A stretch of 64,000 nucleotides of DNA, taken from the NCBI GenBank assembly GCA_902806595.1, contig CADCXC010000035.1:1240001-1304000 (forward strand), given 5' to 3'. This document shows positions 48,660-61,868 of this stretch, piece after piece (position 1 is the stretch's first letter; the number at the start of each line of letters is the position of its first letter). The notes beneath the pieces were generated by a model. The model did no database searches, was not told where the DNA came from, and worked only from the letters and a program-made list of their open reading frames with translations. Made by a program: the position numbers and the translations under genes. Source of the DNA: Pyrenopolyporus hunteri (Eukaryota > Ascomycota > Sordariomycetes > Xylariales > Hypoxylaceae).

Positions 48660-48905
48660 TACCTACATATCTTCTTCACGTGACGTTTCGAACAAATATA
48701 CACCCGCGTATCTATACCTACATGTAGGTACCTAGGTACCTACTTAACATAGGTATATTGATCCTAAATCTAGGTACATATCGGCTTGCACCTAATGCAT
48801 ACATGTAATGCTCATGGCGGTATATTTACATATTACCTACGTGGCGGCGGCCTCGTTGTTTAGGTACCTAGGTAGGTAGGTAGCTTAAGGGTTGAAAGCA
48901 TACCT
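48660..48905. repeat. dense TACCTAGGTA palindrome cluster
   Basis: TACCTACATGTAGGTACCTAGG and related words in many partial copies within 250 bp, including GGTACCTAGGTAGGTAGGTAG at 48862. Same vocabulary as the clusters near 10.5 kb and 50.5 kb. Confidence 0.75.
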
Positions 48906-49246
48906 ACGTGACGTACCAAGTACAATACTCGATTCAACGCCGAAAGAAAAAGAGCGGTACAATGTAGCACTGAGGTATTATTGATCGGCCCTATTCGTCT
49001 ATGTTTATCTTATGCGTAATATAAACTATCATTTCCGGAGACTGCGTAATAGATGTCAGAGTTATCTCTATTCCGTCAATGTCTCCCTTCATTTTCTATG
49101 ATGTCTCAGACATAAGCACGCTGTTGATGAAGATTCGTATGGTGTATAATTATGTCGATCTTGATCACATTAGGAAGCCATTCATCGGCGTCTAGTCCGA
49201 GTTTGTCGCGTAATACGAGTTGCGTATGCTGCAAGCCAAAGTCTCC

Positions 49247-49345
49247 AATAATAATAATAATAATAGCAGTAATAATATAGTTCACATCAGCGTGGATTTT
49301 GCCGGAGTAATCCGCGGGATTGCTTTTATTATTATTATTATTATT
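49247..49345. repeat. (AAT)n and (ATT)n arms in inverted arrangement
   Basis: An AAT run at 49247-49264 and an ATT run at 49328-49345, reverse complements separated by 63 bp, so a transcript could fold into a long A-U hairpin. Confidence 0.75.
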
Positions 49346-50399
49346 TATTTCCTGGTGCCGCAAATCGCTTAGGAATCTGTTAGACTGACAATTAATTACA
49401 TCACGACAATAAAATCAGCTCTTGCGTTGCGTCCTAGAGGAATGTTATCAATACACGCATCAGCCATATTTTGGATACTAATGATGGGTATTATGACTTT
49501 AGGTACCTACCAGATATGCACATGTTTTGCAATACAACAAATGATGTCTGTAGTTTAGCTCGCCTCGGGCCCTTTAATGGGATTAGAGCAAGTTGCCGAG
49601 AAAGGGAATATTCAGCCGATGAACTGATCCCAAATTTTCTGGATGGCGCGCGAGCTGAAAAGGGCTTCGCCTCCTCATATTCCGTCCCGTTTTAAGTGGG
49701 TGGATAATGAGGAAAAGATAGCACTAGCTAATTACTTGGATTACTTGGATTCTCCTCATTCCGCTCGCAATGTGTACCGTAAGTATGCTGCATTCCGATC
49801 CGCTCTGTTGGTAACGACCTCGTCGTGGCATACCGCTGATGCAGTTGGGTGCCCACCACGTAGCAACAGTAACATTCAATAGTAACCTACGTCTTGATCC
49901 CATCATCTGGGGTCTCTTCCTGGGAAGATACCCACTTGTCCTGTCAGTTCTCGTTATCCCGCGGCCGCGTCTTCGATCTCGACGCTACCACACGTAACCA
50001 AGGTATGTTATCCCTGTTAAGCGATGGTACACTATGCAGCCACCATGTCACGATGTCACAATATCAACTCGGACTGAAAGGCAATATATACTGGTGAAAT
50101 GGAATCAGAAGTCGAAATCGCCGCTAGGCTGTCGCCCCTTCATCGTTATAACTCCGGTATACGCGTACAATCAATCATGAGGCCCGTGGCTAGGTGTGGT
50201 CGTGGGTGTATATTATTATATCGGTTCATACTATCGAATCGGAGGTAAATGTGTGAAGTACATTGCAATTATCAACTGGAAAGATTAGCAATGAAAGAAG
50301 CTGTAAGCACGTTAATCTATTTGAGCGACTTGGAGGTCGAAGAGGGCAGGGCTAACTCATACAGTTATACGTAGAAGGTACTACGTGTAGATTCAAGAT

Positions 50400-50530
50400 C
50401 TGAAGGCAGGTAGGCAGGGAACAGGGACAAGCTACAACCGGTACCTACCCTAGGAGTGGAATTCCCTAGCTACCTACCTAATGTACCTAGGTACCCAGCA
50501 TGCTACCTATAGCACATGAAAGGGTAGGGT
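50400..50530. repeat. TACCTAGG / GGTAGGCAGG repeat cluster
   Basis: Repeated GGTAGGCAGG, GGTACCTACCCTAGG and CTACCTACCTAATGTACCTAGGTACC-like words in about 130 bp. Confidence 0.7.
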
Positions 50531-50600
50531 AGGCAGGAACTACACACGGGCCACAAGCACCTGCAGTAGTCTGTCAACGTCAACAGGGTATCAGGTATTC

Positions 50601-53600
50601 AGTCAGTATCGACTGCGGTACAATACAAGGGATGCCCCCAACCTGCACAAACATTTCGTCCCGACAACAATCCCCCTGCTAGACCCTTTCAGTCATGAGT
50701 AAGCGGCCATTTTCCTGCTTCGTTTGAAGGGCTCTCCGACCCTTGCTTCTGCATGGAAACCAACCCTAGTAGATAACCCCAGCCCTTTGAATCATACAAC
50801 ATCCCAAATCTCTGAACCAACAACCTCACCCCTGGTAAAATCCCAGGGAGCTCGAGACTGCAGCTAAACTCGGACGGCTTCAACGGTCGTCCCAAAAGAG
50901 ACACCCTGCAACATCCACCTTGGTCTCGTCTCGCCTCTCGTTTCCGCGTATCCACTGCCTGCCGACGTCTTCTTAGGTACGTGGTAGTCTCTGGAGATTC
51001 CGTGCTGCGGATTTTCGCCCTCCGCTATTATTCTGCTGGAATAGACCACCGTTAATATACTGGTAGCATCAACTCTGATCGAGAATCCTGTCATTTCTTT
51101 CTAAGTTGGATTGACATCTAGCCTAAATCCACCAAGGGGATCTTTTTACGTATCTACGAACGCGGGCCCATCTCGAATGACTGGTCGGTATCCCTCCAAG
51201 GGCGTCGAATACCACCCAGAGAAAACATCATCGGGCTGGCCGTTTCATCCATCTCGTAAGTAACCATTTGTTCTTATTTTAAGCTTGAATTACTTCCGAC
51301 GTCGCACGGCGCGGCATGTTTCAAGGGGGTACACGTCGTCGCTACAAGAGAATATCAATATCGAGATTTCTATCCGTCCTGTTCGGCTGTCTCTCTGAAG
51401 TCGCTCTCCGCAGCTCGTAAGCCCGAGTGGGACTCTGCTGTCGCGCGTCTGAATTAGGTAGTAATTGTCCTCATCGCTGCGAAACCAAGGTTTAATACCC
51501 TATCCCGTGCATCAATTTGTGCCTGGAGCCTTTGTCGCGCGTGTGCGAGTCGAAGCCGATTTCAAGCAGGATTCACATAGAGAGAAGTTGCTTGAGCCGC
51601 GGGTATTTCCGACCGTTTTAAGACCCAGCATTCATAATCATGGCCATCCTTAGTTCCAAGCGGGATCGGTGTTGTCGACGCTGAGTGTGTAGCTGCTCGA
51701 GGCACATTCCAGCCCATCTAATAAATATGGAGGATAAAGAAAGGGAGGGCCTAGCTGACAACGGCCCTCGCTTTTTATAAGTTGAAGCCAAATTTTCTGT
51801 TTCTTTCTTTAGCCATCAGACCTTCTTATGGCCCAGGTTCCTGGGAAATGTGCTTCCTGGTCGATGCCGGCGGGTGTGCCGCCCACACGCGTGCAGCGCC
51901 ACTCACTTGCCCCTGACCTTGAAGCCTGCCCTAATTGACCACGGGATACCCTGCAAATGCGTGTGTCCTGCACGGGGATGCACGCGGATTGCGTCAGGGC
52001 TGCTAGGTTGTATTGTGGTCGTTCTCCTAGGGCATTTCGAGGCCTCTGACGAAGCCCAATTCAGTGCATCTATCTAAACACCCTTCTTGATATCCCTCGA
52101 TTTATAATATCCCATTCATACCATCGCCCTATCTCCCAACCGTGCGACATTAGTCTCTAAGTCTCCTATTCGTCGCATGTTTTAATTATCGCGTGGCCGA
52201 ATTCAGCCGTGGATCTGAATCAGGGTTTCTCGGAACTGCGGTACCCCTGCTCGCTTCCCGCTCTTAACAACCCTTGAGGGTTCGCTCACGATCCTGGACA
52301 GAGCTGCCAGAAGAAACATCGTGTTCCAAAAGCTGATCTGGCAGTAAGAGATCTTAGTCCACGCCAAACACCCACTTTCTCCCGTCAATATAGTAATCAC
52401 CTCCCGTCCACCTGTCTTACCGCCACACCATCGAATTACAGATCATAGGTACCACTGCCGCACAACGAGTACGCGCCTATTTATCTGAGAAAAGGCTAGA
52501 TCGCACAGCGAGCGTCAGATCCAATTAACTCTAGCGCTTCTTCCGACATCCCGTCGAAGCCTGTGCCTCCTTGCGACCTGTCAGCTTTTCAAGCGATAGC
52601 AGGGCGTGACTATTAGCTGAGTCAGAGCTCTTCCCATCTATCTGCGTAGCACCCAGAGTCCCGGTATCGTCGGTCGTCTGTGCCTACCGGTTGACCCTGG
52701 ATTAGCAAGCATCGTCAAAGAGGCTGAAGACTCGCTGGCTTGATTTATATCTTTACCCCTGATCCCGGCAGCCCAGCAAAGCGACAGGCCACGAAGGAGA
52801 GTGATAGGCGACGGTCCGCTAGTCGTCTACCTATGGTACTTATCGTATATCCATTTATTATTAGTCCTTCTGGACCGGTGCCTTGGACCCCATTCAGGAA
52901 GCCCCGATCTCTCTGGTAAGAATACCTATCTCGATCTTCCCTTTTATTTTATTCTATGGTATCTGGCATCCGTATAGGCTTGTAGCTGTCTCCAGCCTGG
53001 AGAATAGCGTGTTGTTATCTACCTATCAACTGCTTTCTATCTCAGCTTGTCAGCCAAGCCCCTTGTTTCTCACTTATTAGCCGCCAGTTTATCCCCAGGT
53101 CGGATTTTAAAATTTGCCTCGTCATCGTTATCGGACAAGTTTCCATCCCCTATTAAATCCCCCTAACGCGGAGTTTTATTTTTATTTTTATTTCCAATAT
53201 TTTTCGTCTTCGTGCAACTTGCCACTTCCACATCACTATTACGGCCGAGCGCGCCTGTATATTATATTCGAGTACCTTTAGTCCCACTCTTTGGGAAGAC
53301 CTATCCTCGGCCGCCTCTACGTTTGCCATTTTATCCCATCACAAACCCGGCGTTAGAAGCGCCGTAACGCGTAGTCTGTTCCCCAATTTACTTTAGGACG
53401 ATGAATGTCTTTTGCCGAACCCCAGTACTGTGTGGCCTGTCGTCTCTACACCCCTCCACCACCAATACCCCCCATACCTTGTCGTCCCCCCCTCCGTCTT
53501 GGGGAACCATGCATTTGTTCCCTCTACTTCTCCTGACGGCATCTGACTAGACAAGGCTGGCATGCATGAACTAATATGGCAGCACAGATCGAAACCTGGG

Positions 53601-56600
53601 GTCCGGCCACGACAGATAACTTGCAGAAATTACGTTGCTTGCGTGGTTGTTGCGCGCAGCCATCTGCAAGATTTGCAAACATAACAGAAGCTCATACCTA
53701 AGACACGCGATTTGGCCTCGTTGGTACCCGGCGGAAAGGTTCAACCTTGCAAAATAAGAAACGCCACGAGGGACACTCGGGATTCTGTGAAGAGCCGCGA
53801 CCCAAAAGCGCAACGCTCCTACTACGCCTACTAATCGACATTTGATATTCGTAGACCTATTCTCGGTCTTACTTTACTCGGTATCTCTGTCATAACCCGG
53901 GTATGTGTAATTGACCGTTCAATTTCTCCTTCGAATGGGAATCGCGTACCGCGTCCCCACTTAACCTCTACTTATTACCTGCCTACCTTTACTATCATAC
54001 CAATTCCGTGTCATCACCCTTGGGTTTCTTTTATGTACCAGAATTCTATACCGAAGTGTTCGCATACTTTTTCACTCTTGCGGCAATCTTCAGCTGAAGA
54101 AGGATTCGCATGAATTTCTCATTTGCTATGCTTATTGCTGGAATACTGTCTTATCGATATCTGTTGCTATTTATAATCAATCTTGATGTTTGTTGATAGT
54201 CATCAAAGTCGTATCCACATCATTACAGACTGTAATAAGTTAACTGACCTTATGATAGAAAAGAAGTCAGCAACCCCGTCTCAGCAAAGCATCCGGCCTC
54301 GGTTACCCATCTCTCCATCTCTTCTTTTTTTTTTCTCCCTACGGACCCTCATACACTAGCCACCCGAAGTTTCGCAGACACAGTTATCACCACATTGTGT
54401 AAGTGCCCTTGGTTCCATTATGTAAACATTCTGTTACACTGTATTCCTGGGTCGGATACCTGTATGTACACTGGTAGGCTCCGTGTATATTGTCATTACA
54501 ATCTGCGGGGACTTTTTAATATGTACAGTACCTATGTGATAGTCTCTTTTCTACTGATCCACTGTCCTCTCATGTTTTCCCAACGGCTCTCTAATAAGCC
54601 GAGCTATGTGGGGAGGGCTAAGTGTCGTGTATCTCTGGTTGATTGCCTTGCTGACTTGAGATATATAGCAAAAAAGATAAATACTTGCACAAAGCCCGGA
54701 AGTCAGACCCTTGTTCACATGTCTACAATGATTATGAAGATGGGGCAACATCGACAAGCTTCGAATACGTACCTGAAGGAGGACCAGCATCCAGACTCGG
54801 TGAGTTTAGATTTTATTTACGCGTGCCCTTTACTGTTCTTCCTGTTCTATGTCAGAGGTCTGGAGCAAGTGCTACGACGCGAATGTAGATCTGCGAGCTC
54901 GCAGGTTGGATCCGTCGAACTCGAGTCAGTCCGGCCACGCGATGTCTTGAGGCGCGACGACGAAATAGCCTAAGCCGTTCCGCGTCGAAGATGCAGGAGT
55001 AATCTGCCGCTGTTCGAACGCGCGCGAAGTTTAAACGCTTGTGTCAAGGATGCTCTTGATTGAGTTCCTTCGTTTCCAGAAGATCGCGGGGCCTGTCGCA
55101 CGCCAAACTTCTTAGATCAGTCTTGGGAGTCAAGGGAATTGCAGGGGAGCATGCTTGTTTCACAATGACCAGGGTTCCGTCTTCTGGAACAGGGCTTGTG
55201 CGGGTTACCTTAGCGTCTCCAGTCTGATTTCCAAGGGTGGTGATGATGCTTCTTTGGTCCTATCAATAACACTCCAGGACGCTGACGTGCCCGTGATGGC
55301 CCCCTTGCCCAAGTGGATGCGGGGGAGACCAAGGAGCATTCTTCCCAATTCATAGTTCATCGTTTCATTACTCCGTATATTTTATACGGGAGCTACACTG
55401 TCATCGTCTTGATCAAAGCTCTGCACTTTTTTTTTTTTTTTTTTTATTATAATTTCGTCTCTCCATACGCAACCCGAATGTTTGATCGCGCAAGTGCCAA
55501 CAGGACGAGGTTATAGAGAGAAAAAAAAAAGAGGCGTTTCTAAGGGGCTGGAGCAATTGGAGAAGCAATCCTTACCATATTAAGCTACGCCTTAAAGAAA
55601 GAAAAAAAAACTTGGGCGGGTTCAACGGGCGTAATGGAGTCGAGTCCCTTCGAGAGGTACTTTTTACGCTATGTCTTAGCGGCATAAGGTGAAATTTCTC
55701 CGGCTCAATTCCTACGTACTTCCCAACGCATGCAAAATCAAGTCTGGCCTAGTGTGGCGGACATTATGATTTTCTCGGGGCAGAAACAGGAAAAGGGAAA
55801 GTAATATTCGACCGAAGTCGTACACGGTACTTGCACAAATTGTGGATGGTTCAAGCCTAAGAGAGAAAAGGGTGTTGGCTATCAAGTGGGCCGTTCAGTA
55901 CAATTCTCCAATAGGTCGTGCCGATGGCCTTTTCCCTTAGGACTTTCGCCGTTGTCACCACACCACCATGAGCCACCATGAGTTTTTTTGGTTCAGAAAT
56001 TCAGCAGACGAGACGCGAGCGAAAACTTCTGGCCACCGAGTTGTGTTTCGTAAGTCAAGTGACTGGAGACCGTACCGACCAGGAGAGTTTCAATGTGCGA
56101 GGATCTTTCCCACTATGTACTGTCGCGCTCAGCGGCGCGCTGCTTGTCCCGAACATTTTGTCTGCGAGCAAGGGGGGAGGGAGCCACATTCAATGCCTGG
56201 GGGGTCTTTTCTTAATGCCATACCTGGGATGTGCCTAGACGAACGAATGCCTGAACGAGTTTCGTCGCGGGTGGTACTTGTGGTTCCTCTTCTTGGGTGC
56301 TGGGTGCTTGGGTACCTCTCCTGGGTTGTCTGGCTATTCTGCACTGTTACTGTTCTGGCGCTGTGGTTCTCTGATTCTCTGGGGCCCTCTGGGTCTTCTG
56401 GGTCTCTGGTTCTCCAGTTTCCACTCCAGTGCAAATTACACGCAATTCTTAGAGCGGTACCTCGATCACGCCCCCGTACACACCGCCTTGCTCCCTGAGA
56501 AGCTCGCGAAGGACCTCCCCCCTGTCCTGTTGGTTAGCCCCGGACATACAATACCTCATCGGGTAGCCTAGCCCTGCTTGGCCGTGCCGCCATTGGCCAT

Positions 56601-57581
56601 TTCATCTAAAAAATGCAGCCGTCCCCCTTGCCCCCCTGTCACGTTTCTTCCATGCGATGTCCCACATCCTTGATCCGTCCACCCCCTAACACGAAATCTC
56701 CAGAGCTCCATTTTCCCTCTCAATCTTTTTCACAATTTCATGCTTTGCCGCAGGCATCGCACGTCCTCTCCTGCCCCCCCCCTTCTACCAAACTAAGCAG
56801 TCATATCGTTCCTGTTAATTATCCCGGAATGAGAGGCTTCTATGGACGTACATACGTACATGTACACACACACACATACATACATACACGCATACACATT
56901 GATACATAATAAGCCCCGTCCATATTTGTGACCCAGTTTTCCACACCTGGAGGTAACCGCCCCAAGTATCCTTTACCTCGATATTCTCATACCTTGCAAA
57001 ATCTCACCTTACCATAGCTCAAATATCGTTGACCATACCCTGCCCCTTCCCCCTTCATAGTCGCATTTGGCATCCTCGCTCCGATCTTAAAATCTGCTAT
57101 TGCTATTGCTGTTGCCGTTGCCCTCCGTTCTCCTACCACCGTTGCTAGTACCGCTATACCCCTGTCGGACGGGTATACGTTTCTCTCATAGCTTCAACCC
57201 GGCGTGTTCGAGGCATTGTTGCTGTTACGTCCCAAATAGGCTTGAAGGAGAACCTAGTTGGTGAACTTTGAGACTTTCGGGTTCTGGTTCCGATTCCTAT
57301 CCACTCCTCCCTTTTAGGAGCAAGCACCTGGTGGTGTCATTTCCTGGTACTGCAATTCTTTATCTCTTACGGTAGTATGCTTAGGCCCCTGGTCTTATAA
57401 CCTATACCTCCCCCGTCGCTTAAGCAAGCCTCACCCGTTAAACCTCGTCATTAGGAGATGCTTAAGTTCCTTGGACCTTGACAGTGTCAAGTAAAATAAA
57501 AATTGCCGACACGTCCTACTTCGTTTTTCTTTTCATGGTTGTCGTTACTATTTGGCTTTGACACTCCAAAGTTCAGGACTA
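50601..57581. other. gene desert, part 3: long pyrimidine-rich region upstream of the DUF8032 gene
   Basis: About 7 kb, largely C/T-rich on the plus strand, ending at the ATG of the DUF8032 gene. It may be an extended promoter and leader or hold non-coding transcripts. Two places show intron-like signals near short open exons (51177-51457 and about 54672-54949; see findings). T-runs occur at 54324-54333 and 55427-55445. Confidence 0.5.
56862..56900. repeat. CA / CATA microsatellite
   Basis: ACACACACACACATACATACATACACG-type repeat upstream of the DUF8032 gene. Confidence 0.75.
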
Positions 57582-60447
57582 ATGGTTGTCTCCTCTATGC
57601 AGCATCATCCCCACCACTCGCAGGGTCCGGCGCCTCCCCAGCACCTACAGCATCCTCGGCCCTCGAGTATCGTTCACCAGCAGCATCACCAGGCGCCGCA
57701 GCAGCCCTCGCAGCACCCTTCCGCGTACTCGTCGACGCACTCTATACAGCCTGCCTATCAGCAAACTGGACACGCACCGAGCGCTCAGCACGCGCAAGAC
57801 CTGCCCTACTACGCTCACCAGAGCCCTTACAGCACTCCGGGCACGACCAGCGGATATACGTCCGCAGGTGAGTTCACGTCGCGTGTCGCGCGCGTCGCTT
57901 CGAGTCAATGCACAAACTTACACATCGCTAGACACCTCCGACATGATGGCCGCAGCTCAAATGCCTCGACCGTATCCTCCAATGTCGTATCATACGCCTC
58001 AATCGAACTCCCCAGCCTCCGTCGCGTCGCCGTCCGGTCACGACCAACACCGGAGCATTTACGGTCAGCCAACATCACAGCTCCAGCCCCAATCCATGTA
58101 TTACGGCGCGCAACAACCACAATACTCCTCTCTACCGCCTCAAGCGCCTTCTCCGTACCAGCAGCATGCTCAACAACCGCACCAGCCCATGGCGTCGCAG
58201 CCGAACATGATGATGTCCCACACAGGACCGCAGCATCAGATGACGCAGCACGCGAGTCAACACGCGCAACCTGGGATGACGGGAAGCCCTCGGCATACCA
58301 AGATGGAGCCGCAGATGCCTTCGCAACTGCAACGACCCACCCCGGGTTCTCTAGGAACTTCGCAACCTACTCAAAATGGTGGGCAACTGTCAACTCCTAC
58401 CGGATCTACCACGCCCGGCGTCAACAACAACGCGGCGCCTGGGCCTATCCCGGCGACCACCCCGTTGGTCGTGAGGCAGGACAACAACGGTGTCCAGTGG
58501 ATCGCGTTTGAGTACTCGCGCGATAGGGTCAAGATGGAATACACGATTCGCTGCGACGTAGAGTCGGTAAACACCGACGAACTTGGTAGTGATTTTAAGA
58601 CGGAAAACTGCGTCTATCCTAGAGCCTGCTGCCCTAAGGATCAATACAGGGGGAATCGGTTACAGTACGAGACTGAGTGCAATACCGTCGGGTGGGCGCT
58701 AGCTCAACTGAACCCGTGTCTCCGCGGGAAGAGGGGTCTCATACAGAGGGCCGTCGACAGCTGGAGGAATAGTAACCAAGATCCGCGATTGCGAAGTCGA
58801 CGCGTTCGTCGAATGGCCAAGATGAACAATCGCAAGGCGGTTCAGGCTCCCCACTCCACACACATGTCCGGTCCCAGTGGCCCGGCAGGGATGCCCACCC
58901 CTGGGGCCCTTGGCCCCGGTGGCGGTACGCCCATGGGGAAGCCTGGGATGAGCGGCATGGGTCCGCAGATGCACCATCACCACGCCCACGAAGGAAGTGC
59001 TCAGGGTGGAGGGGACGAAGTCGGTATGTTTCACCAGATGTGATTCATGCGTTGCTGTTGCTGTTATTGCTGCTGTTGCTGCTGTTGTTGTCGTCGTCAT
59101 TGTGCAATTACGTGATACCTCTTATCATTATACCTCGTGCCTATTCGGTTATTTTTGGATTGGATGCCATATTATGTTTATATAACGGCGAAAAGCCGCA
59201 GGCGCTTTTTGGAGCTCTAGGGGATTGGCACTATTCTGTACATTATCTAGTTGCCATGCACTTGGTAGTCCTTGCTGCTTTGGGACGGTCTAGTCGTCTG
59301 TCTGGTAGCAAAAGCTGCGTGGCATTGCTTTGCATCTCACTGCACAAACTCACCAAGCGCACATATCACACAACCTTACGTCGTTGTCTCCTTGTATTGG
59401 AAACCCTTTCTGTCACAAAATTGCAAATATCACATCGATTCGAACTTTCCTTTTTTTGCTGCATTAGTTTTACCAAATAGCCTCTCGACCCTAGTGCAGT
59501 CCGCTAATTTGAACATCTGTATAGGTGATGGAGAGTATGTGGATGGATCTCATCACCACCACCACCAAGCACCTACGGGGCCGGGATCCAGAAGCTCTGA
59601 TGACGTACGCCCGGCTCAGGTCTTCACCGGTTACCCCCAACAGTACCCAAGCCATCCCGCCTCCGGATCGTCCATGCCGCCGATTCACGACGGGTTAGGC
59701 GGTCCCCATCACAGCACCATCGTAGCTCGACGGATGAGTAGGGACGATGATAAAAATCCGGAAGGCTTGTTTCCCGACAACCCGAATGTTAAGAAGCGAA
59801 AGTTCATACTGGTCGAGGACAACAAACGCAACTCTCGCTTGCGTGTACGCGTTACCCTTGAAGATGTAAATCCTAAGGAGATTCCCGACTCATTTCGCAA
59901 GAGCTCTGCTGTATTCCCACGCAGCTATTTTCCACGCGAAATGCAGAGCCCGCCTCCTAGCGCGACGGGTAGTCGGTTCTTTGAGGATGATTTAAGCGAC
60001 GATAACGTCGAAGTCGACAGCGGCCGAACCGGACGCGCCCGGAGGGGGAACGTGAGAGAGCGAGTCATGGTGAAGGCTCCCATGTCTGATGGGAATGAGG
60101 CCGAAGTTGCTATTCCGAGGATTAGAAGAGGCGCGCGTATAAAGGAGGTACGGCTAAACGACCTAGCTTACCGCATGGCGTGGATGCATAGCCGTGTCTT
60201 TGCCGGCAGGACCGTCTTCTTACAACGAGCTCGTGAGTCTTCGTCAATATATATAGGAGGGTACTCTGCAGCACCTGATACTAACATTGTTATCGTAGTC
60301 GATTGTTACCGTAATAAGACTTGCACGGCGATCGAAGAAGTCGCACAAGACGTGAGGACGATGGTGCCTCACTACGAAACGCGAGTCGGCAAACGGAGAT
60401 GGAGTGAGCGAATGCGTCGTGGCGAGAAACGGGATGACGAGTCTTAG
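57582..60447 (+). CDS. DUF8032 (RfeG-like) Q/H/P-rich putative transcriptional regulator
   Basis: Four exons: 57582-57867, 57932-59023, 59525-60232 and 60299-60447, 744 aa. Introns are 64, 501 and 66 bp; phases close. Residues 1-280 are Gln/His/Pro/Ser-rich and disordered (QHHPHHSQ, QQHHQAPQQPSQH), like activation regions. A conserved block at ~284-398 (WIAFEYSRDRVKMEYTIRC, then ENCVYPRACCPKDQYRGNR, ALAQLNPCLRGKRGLIQRAVDSWRN) is one I associate from memory with the fungal DUF8032/RfeG family. After the long intron come a His run, a basic KKRKF stretch that may be a nuclear signal, RVRVTLEDVNPKEIPDSFRKSSAVFPRSYFPRE and DCYRNKTC near the end. The start is the first ATG in the frame; a non-coding upstream exon is possible. 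Structure is well supported; function is inference. Confidence 0.78.
59052..59100. repeat. GTTGCT / CTG repeat inside the long intron
   Basis: An imperfect GTTGCT hexamer and trinucleotide run beginning ~28 bp after the donor of the 501-bp intron. Not coding in the spliced model. Confidence 0.8.
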
Positions 60448-61846
60448 TCCGAGCCGTCCTGCCTATTTTCGACGGTTGAGTAGTGATGATCACCCACTAC
60501 CTTCACGTCTATGTATATGTCTCTACCGGGTTTCGACATATCGCTCCCCAAAGCATTATTTCTATTCTGTTTTCAGACATATCATATGATGGCATCTCGA
60601 CACAGAAACCCATCTACCGCGCTCGCATTATCTTCGCGCGACAGATTCTTCGAAAAGTTGTTCACGCATGACCTAGCCTTTTCCACTGAAGTCGGCTTGC
60701 TCTGAAGAGCAGGGGTGGCTTTACCCCTAGCGTCCTGCTCCTTGTCCCCGGTTCTTCCCGTCTCTCCTAGCGCTCCATCATGCGCTTCACCGATGCTTCC
60801 CATTATTTTCGCGCCATGGCAGTTCAGTGAATATAGGACCGATGTCTCATGGCGACGTTGATCTGTTTCTAAGTTTTCACCTGCCGCCTCTTAGCTCCTG
60901 TTAGGATTGAGTCTAACGCAATAGATTATTGAGGCAGTCTGGATCTACGCGCAATCTAGCAGTGCTGGCTCCTGCGCTTAGGCTCTAGTATGGGAATTAC
61001 TCGGGATAGAGGAATTCACGTTTATTTTTTTTGTATTCATTCCCTTATAATAACTGTCCGGGGATGAGACAGTAGAAAATAACGGGGGGAAAGCGGAATA
61101 TGATTATAGCATACCCATGGGGCCTTTTACGAAGGTAAAAAGGGGTTGTTGTTGTAAGAGCGATACCATACGAGTCTTTTATTTCTCCTTGCTGTACGTA
61201 GGAGGTGGTTAAAAATGGGCGGTGGGAGTAGGACCGGGCGGCGTGTAGTAAAGAACACCGTTCGGTCCCCCAGGCAAACCGTGGCGGCTTCATAGGTAGG
61301 CAATAACGCAGGTAGCTATATCAATAGCAGTAGTAGCTAGGTTGCTTCGTTTCAGCAGATATGTTCTTTATCCCATCCATGCGACGTGAGTAGCTACCTA
61401 GGCATCATCGTACGGAAACAGACTAAACAATTAGTTTTGGTTATGCCCTCCTCGAAATGTATGATCGATACACATCCATCCACGTAGACCTAAGCACGTT
61501 ACGCCGCCATTTTAAGGTTGGCAGGGCCGTTAGGTTCGTAACCTGACCACGTACACCTTCAATATAAGCATCGCCGCTGATTGAGTTCTTGAACGGCCGA
61601 GGGCGGATAAAGAAAGAATAGAAGGTGGGCAGATGTAGAGTCAACAAGTGGAGGCGACGTGATGACAATTCTTCTTTAACCCTTATTTTATCTTGGAATA
61701 TATACCTATATTTAGGCAACTAGGTATCTCTTATCGAATAATAGAGTTAGGTGGTCCGTAGGCTACGAACCTGTGGTTCTCGGCTTACTAGAGTTATATA
61801 CGGAGTCATTTGACCACTTCTTTTGAGATGACGCAGGTCTGGTAAA

Positions 61847-61868
61847 GGGGGGGTGGTGGTGGTGGTGG
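61847..61868. repeat. GGT trinucleotide repeat
   Basis: A G7 run followed by (TGG)n; G-rich on the plus strand. Confidence 0.75.

Larger units (their letters stand above)
48601..50600. other. gene desert, part 2 (repeat-word rich)
   Basis: Carries the two palindrome clusters and the AAT/ATT hairpin. No gene seen. Confidence 0.5.

Noticed and set aside
54395..54973. 192-codon unspliced frame
   Set aside because: Reads through an intron with good signals and has no domain; the spliced alternative is more credible, though itself weak.
55968..56571. Overlapping ~100-176 codon frames
   Set aside because: Composition follows local T/G-rich and CTCTGG repeats; frames overlap in all phases without a domain.
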